This document shows positions 6,264 through 12,997 of a DNA stretch of 26,070 nucleotides, piece after piece (within the stretch, counting starts at the first letter, position 1; the number at the start of each line of letters is the position of its first letter). Source of the stretch: a virus; the IMG/VR virus record IMGVR_UViG_3300035189_000011, positions 1 through 26,070 of that record. The stretch is one strand, 5' to 3'. Below the pieces are notes generated by a model that had not been told where the DNA came from, did not search any database, and saw only the letters and a program-made list of their open reading frames with translations. A program made the position numbers and the translations under genes.

Positions 6264-7006
6264 CCCAGGCCAAGCCAAAGGCACCGCAGAGCGCAAGCAA
6301 GCTTCTCAGCACCATGGGCAACTTGCCGCCAGTTGTCCCCGTCATCCCGAAACAACTCCCTCCCGGCACCGTGGACGTCGTCAACGCTCTGTTCAAGGAA
6401 TTGCAGGCGATCTTCCCGGCGTGGAAACAGGCATGGCCCACCGACGACGCTCTTGGCGCTGCGAAGCGGAGCTGGGTCAAGGCGTTCATCGTCGCCGAGA
6501 TCAATACCCTGGAACAGATCCGGTACGGCCTGCAGAACTGCCGTCAGCACGGTAGCGACTTCGCTCCAAGCGTTGGCAAGTTCATCAAGTGGTGCCTGCC
6601 AACACCGGAGATGCTGAACATCCCATCACACGACAAGGCGTTTCGCGAAGCCCTGCTGAATCTGCACCCGGCCCGCGCCACGTCCCGCGAATGGTCGCAC
6701 CCTGCGGTTCGCCATGCGGCCCTGCAATGCGAGATGCACAACCTTGCAGACCTGGTATCGGACAAGGCCAGCAAGATCTTCGACCGCGCCTACGACATCA
6801 CCATTCGGATGCTGGTCAACGGCCTGCCGCTGGAAGACATCGCGATCGGCATCGGCCATGACGGCCAGAAGAGCGAAGTCGAACTGGCCGACGAGCACGC
6901 TTCGCGGTTCCAGGCGCGAGTTATGGAATATCAGGGAATCCCCGCTGACGGCGCTTCGGCGCGCGCTCTTCTGATGGCGAAGTTTGGAAAGAGGGCTTCG
7001 TCATGA
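6260..7006 (+). CDS. Lambda P-like replication protein
   Basis: A 248-aa protein matching the replication P family: conserved VNALFKELQAIFPAWKQAW near residues 40-60, AKRSWVKAFIVAEI, and KFIKWCLP near 110-120. Family members bring host DnaB helicase to the phage initiator. The gene overlaps the initiator gene by 4 nt (ATGA), the O-P order of lambdoid phages. Length is close to lambda P (233 aa). Confidence 0.85.
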   Translation: MTQAKPKAPQSASKLLSTMGNLPPVVPVIPKQLPPGTVDVVNALFKELQAIFPAWKQAWPTDDALGAAKRSWVKAFIVAEINTLEQIRYGLQNCRQHGSDFAPSVGKFIKWCLPTPEMLNIPSHDKAFREALLNLHPARATSREWSHPAVRHAALQCEMHNLADLVSDKASKIFDRAYDITIRMLVNGLPLEDIAIGIGHDGQKSEVELADEHASRFQARVMEYQGIPADGASARALLMAKFGKRASS

Positions 7007-7173
7007 CCGACGCTCAGCGCAACACCGTCAACCAACTCGTCGCCGAAGGCTTCAGCGTCGTCCTTGCAGCCAAAGACATCGTTCGCCTGATCAAAGGCGC
7101 CGACAAGCGCGTGGTCATGCAGGACGGCAGCCAGAAACGAGCCCACCACGTTACTCGCAAGGAGCGCATCTGA
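7003..7173 (+). CDS. Small hypothetical protein in the nin-like region
   Basis: A 56-aa basic protein (MTDAQRNTVNQLVAEGFSV ... HHVTRKERI), too short for a routine ORF list. It starts in the ATGA overlap with the P-like gene and its TGA overlaps the next start by 1 nt. Helix followed by beta and a His/Arg-rich tail suggests nucleic-acid binding. Family not recognised. Confidence 0.7.
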   Translation: MTDAQRNTVNQLVAEGFSVVLAAKDIVRLIKGADKRVVMQDGSQKRAHHVTRKERI

Positions 7174-7388
7174 TGCCCGACTTCATCGACGAAACCCAAG
7201 AGCGCATGGATGCCGAGCTGGCATCACGCATTGCCTCTCGGACGATCTACACCGGCCAAAGCGCCCATGAGTGCGACTGCGGCGATTCCATCCCCGAGGC
7301 GCGGCGTCTGGCTGTACCGGGCGTGAAAACCTGCGTGGCATGTGCTGAGCGCGGCGAGATCAAGCGCAGGAGTGTGGGTCATGACTAA
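7173..7388 (+). CDS. TraR/DksA-type zinc-finger protein
   Basis: A 71-aa protein with the C4 zinc finger of phage TraR/DksA proteins: C34 and C36 (ECDCGDSIPEARR), then C54 and C57 (KTCVACAER). The acidic N-terminal helix (DETQERMDAELASR) is where TraR reaches into the RNA polymerase secondary channel. It should tune host transcription, mimicking DksA/ppGpp. AAGGAG precedes the start, which overlaps the previous stop by 1 nt. Confidence 0.9.
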   Translation: MPDFIDETQERMDAELASRIASRTIYTGQSAHECDCGDSIPEARRLAVPGVKTCVACAERGEIKRRSVGHD

Positions 7389-7500
7389 TCGAATCTGGGT
7401 CGCAATCGCTCTCATCGTCGTTTTCATGGCCGCCATTGGCGTTAGCGGTCCTGTGCATCGTGTTCCGGCGCCGGTTCAAACAGGGGAGTTGTTCCGATGA
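7381..7500 (+). CDS. 39-aa single-pass membrane peptide
   Basis: Starts at 7381 within the 3' end of the TraR gene (8-nt overlap) and ends in an ATGA junction with the next gene. Residues 5-21 (IWVAIALIVVFMAAIGV) form one membrane helix, followed by a short polar tail. Placement inside a coupled gene chain supports translation. No homologue recognised; a role at the inner membrane is all that can be inferred. Confidence 0.6.
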   Translation: MTNRIWVAIALIVVFMAAIGVSGPVHRVPAPVQTGELFR

Positions 7501-7763
7501 GCGAAATCACAAGATGTGTGATTGGAATGCCTTTCCATCTGGCCATGTCCAGCGAGCTTTCCCGTCGCCAGTTCTACAGCATCGCCCAAGCGCTGTTTGC
7601 CGAGAACGAAACCCTTCGCCAAAACGCCGCCCGCTACCTCCACATCCGCGAACACAGCTACGTCGAAGTGGTATGTGAATCACCCCGTGTCAGCCGGTGG
7701 GCACCTGAGCGTCTGGATGCGCTGGTGGATGCTGAGATGGCGAAGGGGGTGAATCATGGCTGA
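7497..7763 (+). CDS. Hypothetical phage protein, 88 aa
   Basis: Starts in an ATGA overlap and overlaps ninB by 8 nt. The protein is helical (FYSIAQALFAENETLRQNAA) and probably cytoplasmic, with a leucine/asparagine coiled-coil-like segment. GGGGAG at 7483-7488 is the ribosome-binding site. Function unknown; its neighbours are nin-region genes. Confidence 0.75.
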   Translation: MSEITRCVIGMPFHLAMSSELSRRQFYSIAQALFAENETLRQNAARYLHIREHSYVEVVCESPRVSRWAPERLDALVDAEMAKGVNHG

Positions 7764-8226
7764 CAAAATCAGCGTCAACTGCCCGACAAAGCTCTCAGAG
7801 GCGATTACCAAACTGACCGCCATGTACCGCGAGAAGAAGTTTGTCGTCGTCTCTCTGCGTCCCGGCAAGGATCGCACCCTGGATCAGAACGCCCTGTGGT
7901 TCGCGTTCTACAAACGCATTTCCGAGATGACCGAGATCGGCGACCCGAGTGATGCCCGCAAGTACTGCAAGTTGCACTTTGGCGTGCAGATCCTGCTGAA
8001 CGATGACTCCGGGTTTCAAGCCGCCTGGTACCGGGTCATGCGCCATCTGCCCTACGAGGAAAAGCTGAACATGATGGGCGACTGCAAGCTGTTCGGTCCG
8101 GACGGTTTCCCAGTGACCAGCCTGTTCAATCGCGCCCAGGGCATCCAGTACACCGACCGCATCGTCGCCTACTTCACGGGGCACGGTGTGTTCTTCAGCG
8201 ATTTGTTGGGGGAGAAGGCAGCATGA
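7756..8226 (+). CDS. ninB: NinB-like recombination protein
   Basis: A 156-aa protein of the NinB (lambda Orf) family: KKFVVVSLRPGKDRTLDQN near 28-46, LWFAFYKRISE, and the C-terminal block TDRIVAYFTGHGV. Lambda Orf helps load recombinase by binding SSB-coated single-stranded DNA. Length matches lambda NinB (146 aa). It lies in the nin-like cluster between replication genes and the late antiterminator, as in lambdoid phages. Confidence 0.88.
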   Translation: MADKISVNCPTKLSEAITKLTAMYREKKFVVVSLRPGKDRTLDQNALWFAFYKRISEMTEIGDPSDARKYCKLHFGVQILLNDDSGFQAAWYRVMRHLPYEEKLNMMGDCKLFGPDGFPVTSLFNRAQGIQYTDRIVAYFTGHGVFFSDLLGEKAA

Positions 8227-8381
8227 AAACGGGTGATTTGATCCTGTATCTGGCAATTGTCGTCCCATGGGTAATTGGTATCGCTATAGCCAAGGGTTTC
8301 TGGATGGTACTGGGCTGCGTGGTGCTTGCGCCCATGGCCTGGGTGCTCACTGCTCAGCACTTCTTGGGGTTGCCAGCATGA
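8223..8381 (+). CDS. 52-aa two-helix membrane protein
   Basis: Starts in the ATGA overlap with ninB. Two hydrophobic segments (LILYLAIVVPWVIGIAIA and FWMVLGCVVLAPMAWVL) are joined by a short Lys-Gly turn, a hairpin membrane protein. GGGGGAGAAGG upstream is a good ribosome-binding site. It ends in an overlap with the next small gene. Unrecognised. Confidence 0.65.
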   Translation: MKTGDLILYLAIVVPWVIGIAIAKGFWMVLGCVVLAPMAWVLTAQHFLGLPA

Positions 8382-8485
8382 AAACCCTAAAGGCCCTGAA
8401 AAGGGTAGCTCTCTGCCTCGCCGCCTTCATCGTCGCGGGGCAGTACCAGCACGTCATTGACTATCAGTTCGGTGGCTGGCTGTGA
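8378..8485 (+). CDS. 35-aa peptide with a short hydrophobic segment
   Basis: MKTLKALKRVALCLAAFIVA forms a basic N-terminus and a hydrophobic stretch, like a signal anchor, followed by an aromatic tail. It overlaps the genes before and after by 4 nt each, which is the main support. It may be a true peptide or a coupling ORF. Confidence 0.5.
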   Translation: MKTLKALKRVALCLAAFIVAGQYQHVIDYQFGGWL

Positions 8486-8781
8486 GCAAACAAACCAAAT
8501 TGACCAAAGCGGCGCGTGGCCGGGATTGCCAAGTCCGTTTGCCAGGGTGTCCCAACAACACCGACACCACCGTGCTCGCCCATTACCGGCTGGCCGGCAC
8601 CTGCGGCATGGGCATCAAGCCGAACAACCTGCAGGGCGCGTGGTGCTGTGTTTGGTGTCACGACCGCATCGACGGCCGGGCCAAGTACGACATGCCCCGC
8701 GACGAGATGCGCCTGTACCACGCCGAGGGCGTACTGCGGACCAACGACATCCTGGTGAGCGAAGGCAAGGTGGCCGCATGA
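8482..8781 (+). CDS. DUF1364 (YbcO-like) putative nuclease
   Basis: A 99-aa protein starting with GTG in a GTGA overlap. It has the DUF1364/YbcO pattern: KAARGRDCQVRLPGC, then TVLAHYRLAG and CCVWCHDRIDGR. The cysteines and histidines fit a zinc-bound, HNH-like fold. YbcO-type proteins sit in lambdoid nin regions and are thought to be endonucleases acting in recombination. Family call firm; activity inferred. Confidence 0.85.
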   Translation: MSKQTKLTKAARGRDCQVRLPGCPNNTDTTVLAHYRLAGTCGMGIKPNNLQGAWCCVWCHDRIDGRAKYDMPRDEMRLYHAEGVLRTNDILVSEGKVAA

Positions 8782-9167
8782 GGGCTGCCACCAAAGCCGC
8801 GCTCCCGGTCCCGGCCGAGCATGAAGAGCAGAAGGCGCTGATCAAGTGGTTCGCCATGCAGTACCCAAAGATCGGTAACAGGCTGGTGGCGGTGCCCAAC
8901 GGCGGCGACCGCGATCCACGGGTAGGCAAGAAGCTCAAGGCCGAGGGTGTCCGTTCTGGCTTTCCCGATTTGATGCTGCTAATCCCGCGCGGCGCCTTCA
9001 TGGGCCTGATCATCGAAATGAAGCGGGTGAAGGGCAGCAAGCTTGAGCCAGAGCAGGCCGAATGGCTCGACTGGCTGAATACGCAAGGTTTCATGGCAGT
9101 GATTTGTAAAGGCGCCCAGGCGGCGCGCGACACTATTAAGTCTTACCTTGGGGAGGGTGCACTATGA
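8778..9167 (+). CDS. VRR-NUC domain nuclease
   Basis: A 129-aa protein made of one VRR-NUC (PD-D/EXK) domain. Motifs: AVPNGGDRDPRVGKKLKAEG near 38-57, GFPDLMLLIP with D64, and IIEMKR with E80 and K82. Stand-alone phage VRR-NUC proteins are nucleases, some acting on Holliday junctions. It follows the YbcO-like gene with a 4-nt overlap, forming a recombination/repair pair in place of the usual Rus/RusA resolvase. Confidence 0.9.
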   Translation: MRAATKAALPVPAEHEEQKALIKWFAMQYPKIGNRLVAVPNGGDRDPRVGKKLKAEGVRSGFPDLMLLIPRGAFMGLIIEMKRVKGSKLEPEQAEWLDWLNTQGFMAVICKGAQAARDTIKSYLGEGAL

Positions 9168-9841
9168 AACTCATCGGAGCACGTCAGGCTTGGGCTGACA
9201 GCCAGCACGAATCGAACATGTCGATCAGCGCGGTAGCGGCGGAGAGCGCCCAGACCGAAAAGCAGGTCAAGCGATCCCGGTCAGCGCGCCGGGAGGTGAT
9301 CTTTGCCGCCCAGGGTGAAGACAAAGAAGCGCGCATCCGCGTGGTGCGTAAGCGCATCAATATCGCCGAGACGCGCCGCACACCCATCGGGCGCTCGACA
9401 GCTCGCGCCGCGCACCTGATGACCATGGGCAAGATCCAGGCTGCAATCGAAACGCTTCCCTTCCAGGTCCAGCAGTTCGGTCACTACCTGTATCACCCCT
9501 GCATGACAGCCATTCACCTGCTCAACGCTGAAAAGCTGATCTGGGCTGACACGGATTTCTCTGCGCTCACAGACGCCAAGGCGGAGAAGGCGCATTGCCT
9601 GATCACCATCGCCCTTCAGTCCTATAAGTCCGAGGTGCACGGCGGTGCTGAGTACGGCCCGGCCCGTGTCGCCGACGGCATGAAGAAGATCTACGGCATC
9701 AACATCGACCCAGGTAACTGGGATCGGGATTGGTTGAGCATTTGGAACATCATCCGTGACGCCATTGAAGAAGTGGATATTCAGGCGCAACAGCCTGTCT
9801 GGCAGGTGATTCACGCGGAAAGAGAGGAAGATGCGGCATAA
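9164..9841 (+). CDS. Probable late antiterminator (Q-like)
   Basis: A 225-aa basic protein, last gene of the early operon. It begins MKLIGARQAWADSQHESN and has an Arg/Lys-rich N-terminal third (EKQVKRSRSARREV; EARIRVVRKRIN). I do not see the lambda Q zinc-finger cysteines and the family is not certain. The position is telling: a consensus-like promoter immediately followed by a terminator lies just downstream, as with lambda Q and pR'-tR', and the late region contains many intrinsic terminators that need antitermination. Function by context. Confidence 0.6.
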   Translation: MKLIGARQAWADSQHESNMSISAVAAESAQTEKQVKRSRSARREVIFAAQGEDKEARIRVVRKRINIAETRRTPIGRSTARAAHLMTMGKIQAAIETLPFQVQQFGHYLYHPCMTAIHLLNAEKLIWADTDFSALTDAKAEKAHCLITIALQSYKSEVHGGAEYGPARVADGMKKIYGINIDPGNWDRDWLSIWNIIRDAIEEVDIQAQQPVWQVIHAEREEDAA

Positions 9842-9844
9842 AAG

Positions 9845-9873
9845 TTGACATGAAGGGATTTTGTCAGTACTTT
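9845..9873 (+). promoter_or_regulatory. Late promoter (PR'-like)
   Basis: TTGACA (9845-9850), 17-bp spacer, TACTTT (9868-9873); start near 9880. The -35 is a perfect consensus. The terminator 35 nt after the start makes it a pR'-tR' style late promoter. Confidence 0.75.
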
Positions 9874-9914
9874 TGCCATAGTGCGCAACTTACCACTGAC
9901 GCACAGGTACAATG

Positions 9915-9943
9915 AAAAGCCCGGCCATCGTGTTGGGCTTTTT
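9915..9943 (+). terminator. tR'-like terminator
   Basis: Stem AAGCCC/GGGCTT (9917-9922 with 9935-9940) with a short extra pairing inside and U5. It would end the late transcript after about 65 nt unless antiterminated. Confidence 0.75.
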
Positions 9944-9972
9944 GCTATGTGGGTGAATGCGTAGGCTGATAC

Positions 9973-10112
9973 GAACGAGTGGCGGAACTGGTATACGCTG
10001 GGGAGAGGTCCGAAAGGATAGGACGAAATCCTCGATCCCCTTGTCCCTGAATTAACAGGGACTGCGCGCAAGGCGTGGCGAAAGCTCTGCCGGTTCAAGT
10101 CCGGCCTCTTGG
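9973..10112 (+). ncRNA. tRNA-like structured RNA with expanded anticodon and variable regions
   Basis: A leucine/serine-type tRNA frame is visible. TG at 9980-9981 leads into a D-arm with stem GCG/CGC (9982-9984/9996-9998) and a GG-containing loop. The T-arm is canonical: GCCGG TTCAAGT CCGGC (10089-10105). Where the anticodon arm belongs there is a five-bp stem GGGGA/TCCCC (10000-10004/10036-10040), but the loop is 31 nt and has its own stem (10005-10008/10030-10033) and a TCC-GAAA-GGA hairpin. The variable region is 48 nt with a seven-bp hairpin (10043-10049/10056-10062). The acceptor is degenerate (9977-9979 pairs with 10106-10108, few other pairs) and CCA is not encoded. It is probably not a working tRNA. 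It could be a regulatory or decoy tRNA-like domain. Confidence 0.6.
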
Positions 10113-10294
10113 AAAACTTGCAATGCCGGGATCAGCTCCGGCCACCCGCACCCTTTATGTTGGCGCAGCCCAAGCGGGATGATGCTCTGAATCGGATGAA
10201 GTAGAGCCCGGCGGCCCCGGACCGAAGCCAAAATGCAGGTAGCGCTGCACGCCGACACCCAATTTCAAGACCCGCCCACCGAGGCGGGTTTTTC
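10113..10294 (+). other. Gene-free structured stretch after the tRNA-like domain
   Basis: No credible gene. Hairpins include GCCGG/CCGGC (10125-10129/10138-10142) and a five-bp TGCAG/CTGCA stem near 10233-10250. The stretch ends in a strong terminator at 10268-10294. It may be the 3' part of one RNA that starts at the late promoter or contains the tRNA-like domain. Confidence 0.5.
10268..10294 (+). terminator. Terminator after the tRNA-like RNA
   Basis: Stem ACCCGCC/GGCGGGT (10270-10276 with 10283-10289), six-base loop, then U5. Confidence 0.8.
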
Positions 10295-10396
10295 GTTTTC
10301 AGCTCCTCCACGCCCATTGCTTCGGCTGGGAGTGCCGCAGGGGCTGATTCAATCCGCAAGCGCTACGCCAACCCTTGATCTTCCGGAGATCTCCCC

Positions 10397-10684
10397 ATGA
10401 TGCGATTCATCAAGTTCTGCGCGCTCGCGCTGAGTTTTTGTTTTGGTTGTGCGTTCCATGCTGCCGTTGAGCGGCCAGCGCATTACCTGGCTTTCGTGCT
10501 CGGCCGCGTCTGTGAGTTGTACGGCGTCAGCGTGACCCGCATGCACCTCACGCTCGCTTTGTGGCGAACAGGTAGTCAATCTACCGACGAAACCCTGAAA
10601 TCCAATCTGCGCGCCTCCAGCAATCACTTCGTGATGACCTCCGCCAAGCCAATGCCCGAAAGCTACGGCTTGTCTCCCTGCTGA
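10397..10684 (+). CDS. Small secreted or membrane-anchored protein, lysis region
   Basis: A 95-aa reading frame, start at 10397 (or 10400) after GGAG at 10383-10386. The N-terminus MMRFIKFCALALSFCFGC is a signal-peptide-like or lipoprotein-like hydrophobic stretch ending in cysteine. The remainder is unremarkable. It is isolated between terminators and lies just before the holin-like genes. A spanin or antiholin role is possible but not shown. Confidence 0.5.
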   Translation: MMRFIKFCALALSFCFGCAFHAAVERPAHYLAFVLGRVCELYGVSVTRMHLTLALWRTGSQSTDETLKSNLRASSNHFVMTSAKPMPESYGLSPC

Positions 10685-10703
10685 ATACGCCTGGTTGCGA
10701 TAG

Positions 10704-10734
10704 AAAAAGCCCGGGCACATGCTCCGGGCTTTTT
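10704..10734 (+). terminator. Intrinsic terminator
   Basis: Nine-bp stem AAAGCCCGG/CCGGGCTTT (10706-10714 with 10724-10732) with a U run; 20 bp after the previous stop. Confidence 0.8.
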
Positions 10735-10811
10735 GATTGTCGTCGAGGAAAGCGCCTGTTCTGACGTTTTCCCGAACACATTCGAATCCCTGTGCTGCTC
10801 CCCGCAACACT

Positions 10812-10838
10812 TTGGCCGTCATGCTGCGGCCTTTTTTA
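10812..10838 (+). terminator. Second intrinsic terminator before the holin gene
   Basis: Stem GGCCG/CGGCC (10814-10818 with 10827-10831), eight-base loop, U6. Confidence 0.65.
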
Positions 10839-10868
10839 TTCGCACATGCCCAAGCAAGAGGTCCGAGC

Positions 10869-11192
10869 ATGGAATTCTTTCATCGCCTGCTCGACAAGAC
10901 TGACTTGTTCTTTGCGGGCCTCATTGGGGCCATTGTCGCAAGCTGGTGGCACAAGGACGATCTAACGGACTGGCGAGCATGGATGATCTTTCTCGTCACT
11001 GGGGTAGCCTGCTCGCTGTACCTGACTGGAATGGTCAGTGAGCGCCTCGGCATCATCGAGCCCAACAACGTCGCCGGCGTCGGCTTCCTCCTGGGCACAT
11101 TCGGCGGCTCTCTCATGGCTGCCATTAACCGAGCCATCAAAGCCGCTGACCTTTGGGCGCTAATCCGCTCCAAGTTCGGGGGAGGTACGTGA
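10869..11192 (+). CDS. Holin-like membrane protein
   Basis: A 107-aa protein with three hydrophobic segments: about 13-27 (LFFAGLIGAIVASWW), 40-60 (AWMIFLVTGVACSLYLTGMV) and 70-88 (VAGVGFLLGTFGGSLMAA). Size, charged N-terminus and three spans fit a class I phage holin. Start chosen at 10869 after AAGAGG; the longer reading begins in a terminator. It overlaps the next gene by 1 nt, another small membrane protein. Endolysin is not found nearby. Confidence 0.75.
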   Translation: MEFFHRLLDKTDLFFAGLIGAIVASWWHKDDLTDWRAWMIFLVTGVACSLYLTGMVSERLGIIEPNNVAGVGFLLGTFGGSLMAAINRAIKAADLWALIRSKFGGGT

Positions 11193-11530
11193 TGAACCTC
11201 GAATTTATGAGCACCCTCACCATCGGCATCATCTCTGCGTGGGCTGTCTGGTGCGCCCTGAGTCACAAGGTCAAGGACGGCATCGTGGGCAAGCTGATCT
11301 ACGCGGTCATCGCCATTTCCGGCTACGCGATCGTCACCCGCACCGAGACGATGTTCTTCACTCCCTCGGTCGCTGGCGTGACCTTTCATGCAGGCCTGGC
11401 CATGGCCGGATTGCGTCATTACTTCATCGTCAACCACTGGTCGACGGTCAAGGTATGGCTCTGCAAGTACCTGCACTGCGAACACTGCCTCAGCCAAGCC
11501 GAGCAGATCGCGAGCAAGGAGTCGAAATGA
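11192..11530 (+). CDS. Second small membrane protein (holin/antiholin candidate)
   Basis: A 112-aa protein with three hydrophobic stretches (IGIISAWAVWCAL; LIYAVIAISGYAIV; and a weaker GVTFHAGLAMAGL). A cysteine-rich C-terminal tail (WLCKYLHCEHCLSQ) could bind metal or form disulfides. Coupled to the holin-like gene by TGATG overlap, with GGGGGAGG upstream. Paired membrane genes at this place often encode holin and antiholin; that assignment is inference. Confidence 0.7.
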   Translation: MNLEFMSTLTIGIISAWAVWCALSHKVKDGIVGKLIYAVIAISGYAIVTRTETMFFTPSVAGVTFHAGLAMAGLRHYFIVNHWSTVKVWLCKYLHCEHCLSQAEQIASKESK

Positions 11531-11886
11531 AGCTCCCCAAATTCCTGAAATCCTTCATCGCACGGATTGCGAAATATCTGACTGAGGTATCCGCCGTGAC
11601 TGATGAAACCCTGATTGGTTCTGATGGTGCTGCCGCATTGGTTGTGGCTGCTCCGGCTGCAACGCCTGCAGCTGTTGATGTCGCCGTGTTCACTCAGGGC
11701 GCAGCAGAAGGTCCCACCTACCCAATGCCAGCACCAGTCGCGCCTGCGCCTGTCCTTGCGCCAGAGCCAGCCAAGCCCACCGCCAGCGCGCTGATCGCCA
11801 AACTGGAAGCTGCCCTGACCGCTATGGGCCATGAGCTCCCAGTGTTCTGGGATGAAGCTGTGGCACTCGCCAAAAAAGCCGTTTAG
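11527..11886 (+). CDS. Ala/Pro-rich protein, first of a related pair
   Basis: A 119-aa protein: basic amphipathic N-terminus (MKLPKFLKSFIARIAKYL), Ala-rich middle, a Pro/Ala linker (PMPAPVAPAPVLAPEPAKP), and a C-terminal helix (LIAKLEAALTAMG ... DEAVALAKKAV). The C-terminal motif recurs in the next gene. Starts in an ATGA overlap with AAGGAG upstream. Function unknown; linker and helix suggest a tethered accessory or virion protein. Confidence 0.75.
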   Translation: MKLPKFLKSFIARIAKYLTEVSAVTDETLIGSDGAAALVVAAPAATPAAVDVAVFTQGAAEGPTYPMPAPVAPAPVLAPEPAKPTASALIAKLEAALTAMGHELPVFWDEAVALAKKAV

Positions 11887-11895
11887 GAGATCACC

Positions 11896-12114
11896 ATGAG
11901 CAATACCGATAACGACGTTGGTCTCGACCAGCCTGTAGACCTGCCTGCCGATCAAGTCGAGCAGCCAGCACCCGCGCCAGTCCAGGCGCCAATCGTCGAG
12001 CCTGCGTTCAACACCGACAAGCTCAAGGCCGTCCTCACTGCTCTGGGTGCATTCACCGGCAACGTCGAGAAGTATTTCGATGATGCGGTAGCGCTGGTGA
12101 AGAAGTCGCAGTAA
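11896..12114 (+). CDS. Ala/Pro-rich protein, second of the pair
   Basis: A 72-aa acidic protein: Pro/Ala linker (QPAPAPVQAPIVEP) then a C-terminal motif (LKAVLTALGAFTG ... FDDAVALVKKSQ) that matches the C-terminus of the previous gene. The pair probably arose by tandem duplication, keeping only linker and C-terminal module here. AGGAG before the ATG. Unknown function. Confidence 0.75.
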   Translation: MSNTDNDVGLDQPVDLPADQVEQPAPAPVQAPIVEPAFNTDKLKAVLTALGAFTGNVEKYFDDAVALVKKSQ

Positions 12115-12140
12115 CCATTCCCTCAGGTGGGTGACTCCCA

Positions 12141-12365
12141 ATGAAACTGCTACTGAAACGCCAGGGCGATAAATCCCCCATGGTTGATGACGCTCACTCG
12201 ACCGGCGCCGACCGGATGGACTTCCGTCCGCTCACGCTTCATACCGAGGACGGTGAGCCGTTGCCATCCCAGAAGAGCGTGATTATGAACAGTGGCCCAG
12301 AAGGCTCTACGGTCACTGTCACTTTCTTCCTCGACGGGAAAGACGTCGTGGTCGTCGGTGATTAG
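12141..12365 (+). CDS. Hypothetical protein before terminase
   Basis: A 74-aa protein, beta-rich (STVTVTFFLDGKDVVVVGD at the C-terminus). GGTGG about ten bases before the ATG. It stands between the Ala/Pro-rich pair and the terminase small subunit. Not recognised. Confidence 0.65.
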   Translation: MKLLLKRQGDKSPMVDDAHSTGADRMDFRPLTLHTEDGEPLPSQKSVIMNSGPEGSTVTVTFFLDGKDVVVVGD

Positions 12366-12385
12366 TTCGATAGTCAGGAACCCCT

Positions 12386-12994
12386 ATGACAGCCAAGCAA
12401 ACCGACTGGGAGGCAATCGAACGCGCCTACCGGGCCGGATTGCTTTCCATCCGCGAGATCGCATCAACGCAGGGCATCACCCATGGCGCTATCAACAAGC
12501 GCGCCAAGCGGGATGGCTGGGAGCGAGACCTCAAGGCAAAGATCCAGGCCAAGGCCGATTCACTGGTATCCAAGCGCACGGTATCCACTGAGGTATCCAC
12601 CAAACAGGCGGATACCGAGAGGGAGATCATTGAGGTCAACGCCGAGGTCATCGCCAATGTGCGGATGGCCCACCGCGGCGACATCTCACGCGGCCGGCGG
12701 CTCACGAATAAGCTACTCGACGAACTGGAAGGCCTGACCGATAACCGGGAGCTGTTCGAAGAGTTGGGCGAGCTAATGCGCGACCCTGACGACAACGGCT
12801 TCGACAAGCGCAATGACCTGTACGGTAAGGTAATCAGCCTGCTGGGTCGCTCCAAGACGATGAAGGAGATGGCCGAGACGCTGAAGACTCTGATCTCCCT
12901 GGAGCGCCAAGCCTACGACCTCGACACCAAACCTGGCGGCAACGACGCCGACGAGCTATCAAAACTGATGGACGATCTATCGAAGGAAGCCTGA
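12386..12994 (+). CDS. Terminase small subunit
   Basis: A 202-aa protein. The N-terminal helix-turn-helix (AGLLSIREIASTQGITHGAI, residues about 15-34; then KRAKRDGWERDLKAKI) is the DNA-recognition domain of phage small terminases. The remainder is helical, for oligomerisation, with an acidic C-terminus for large-subunit contact. It lies 3 nt before the large subunit gene. It should recognise the packaging start on phage DNA. Confidence 0.85.
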   Translation: MTAKQTDWEAIERAYRAGLLSIREIASTQGITHGAINKRAKRDGWERDLKAKIQAKADSLVSKRTVSTEVSTKQADTEREIIEVNAEVIANVRMAHRGDISRGRRLTNKLLDELEGLTDNRELFEELGELMRDPDDNGFDKRNDLYGKVISLLGRSKTMKEMAETLKTLISLERQAYDLDTKPGGNDADELSKLMDDLSKEA

Positions 12995-12997
12995 CGC

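Noticed and set aside
9973-10112. Ordinary functional leucine tRNA
   Set aside because: No seven-base anticodon loop can be drawn, the acceptor stem has several mismatches, and CCA is absent.
9973-10112. Group I intron inside a tRNA
   Set aside because: The insert in the anticodon position is only about 24 nt longer than a normal loop, far below group I intron size.
10349-10870. Leftward 173-codon frame in the lysis region
   Set aside because: Crosses two rightward terminators and has shadow-like composition; no ribosome-binding site found.
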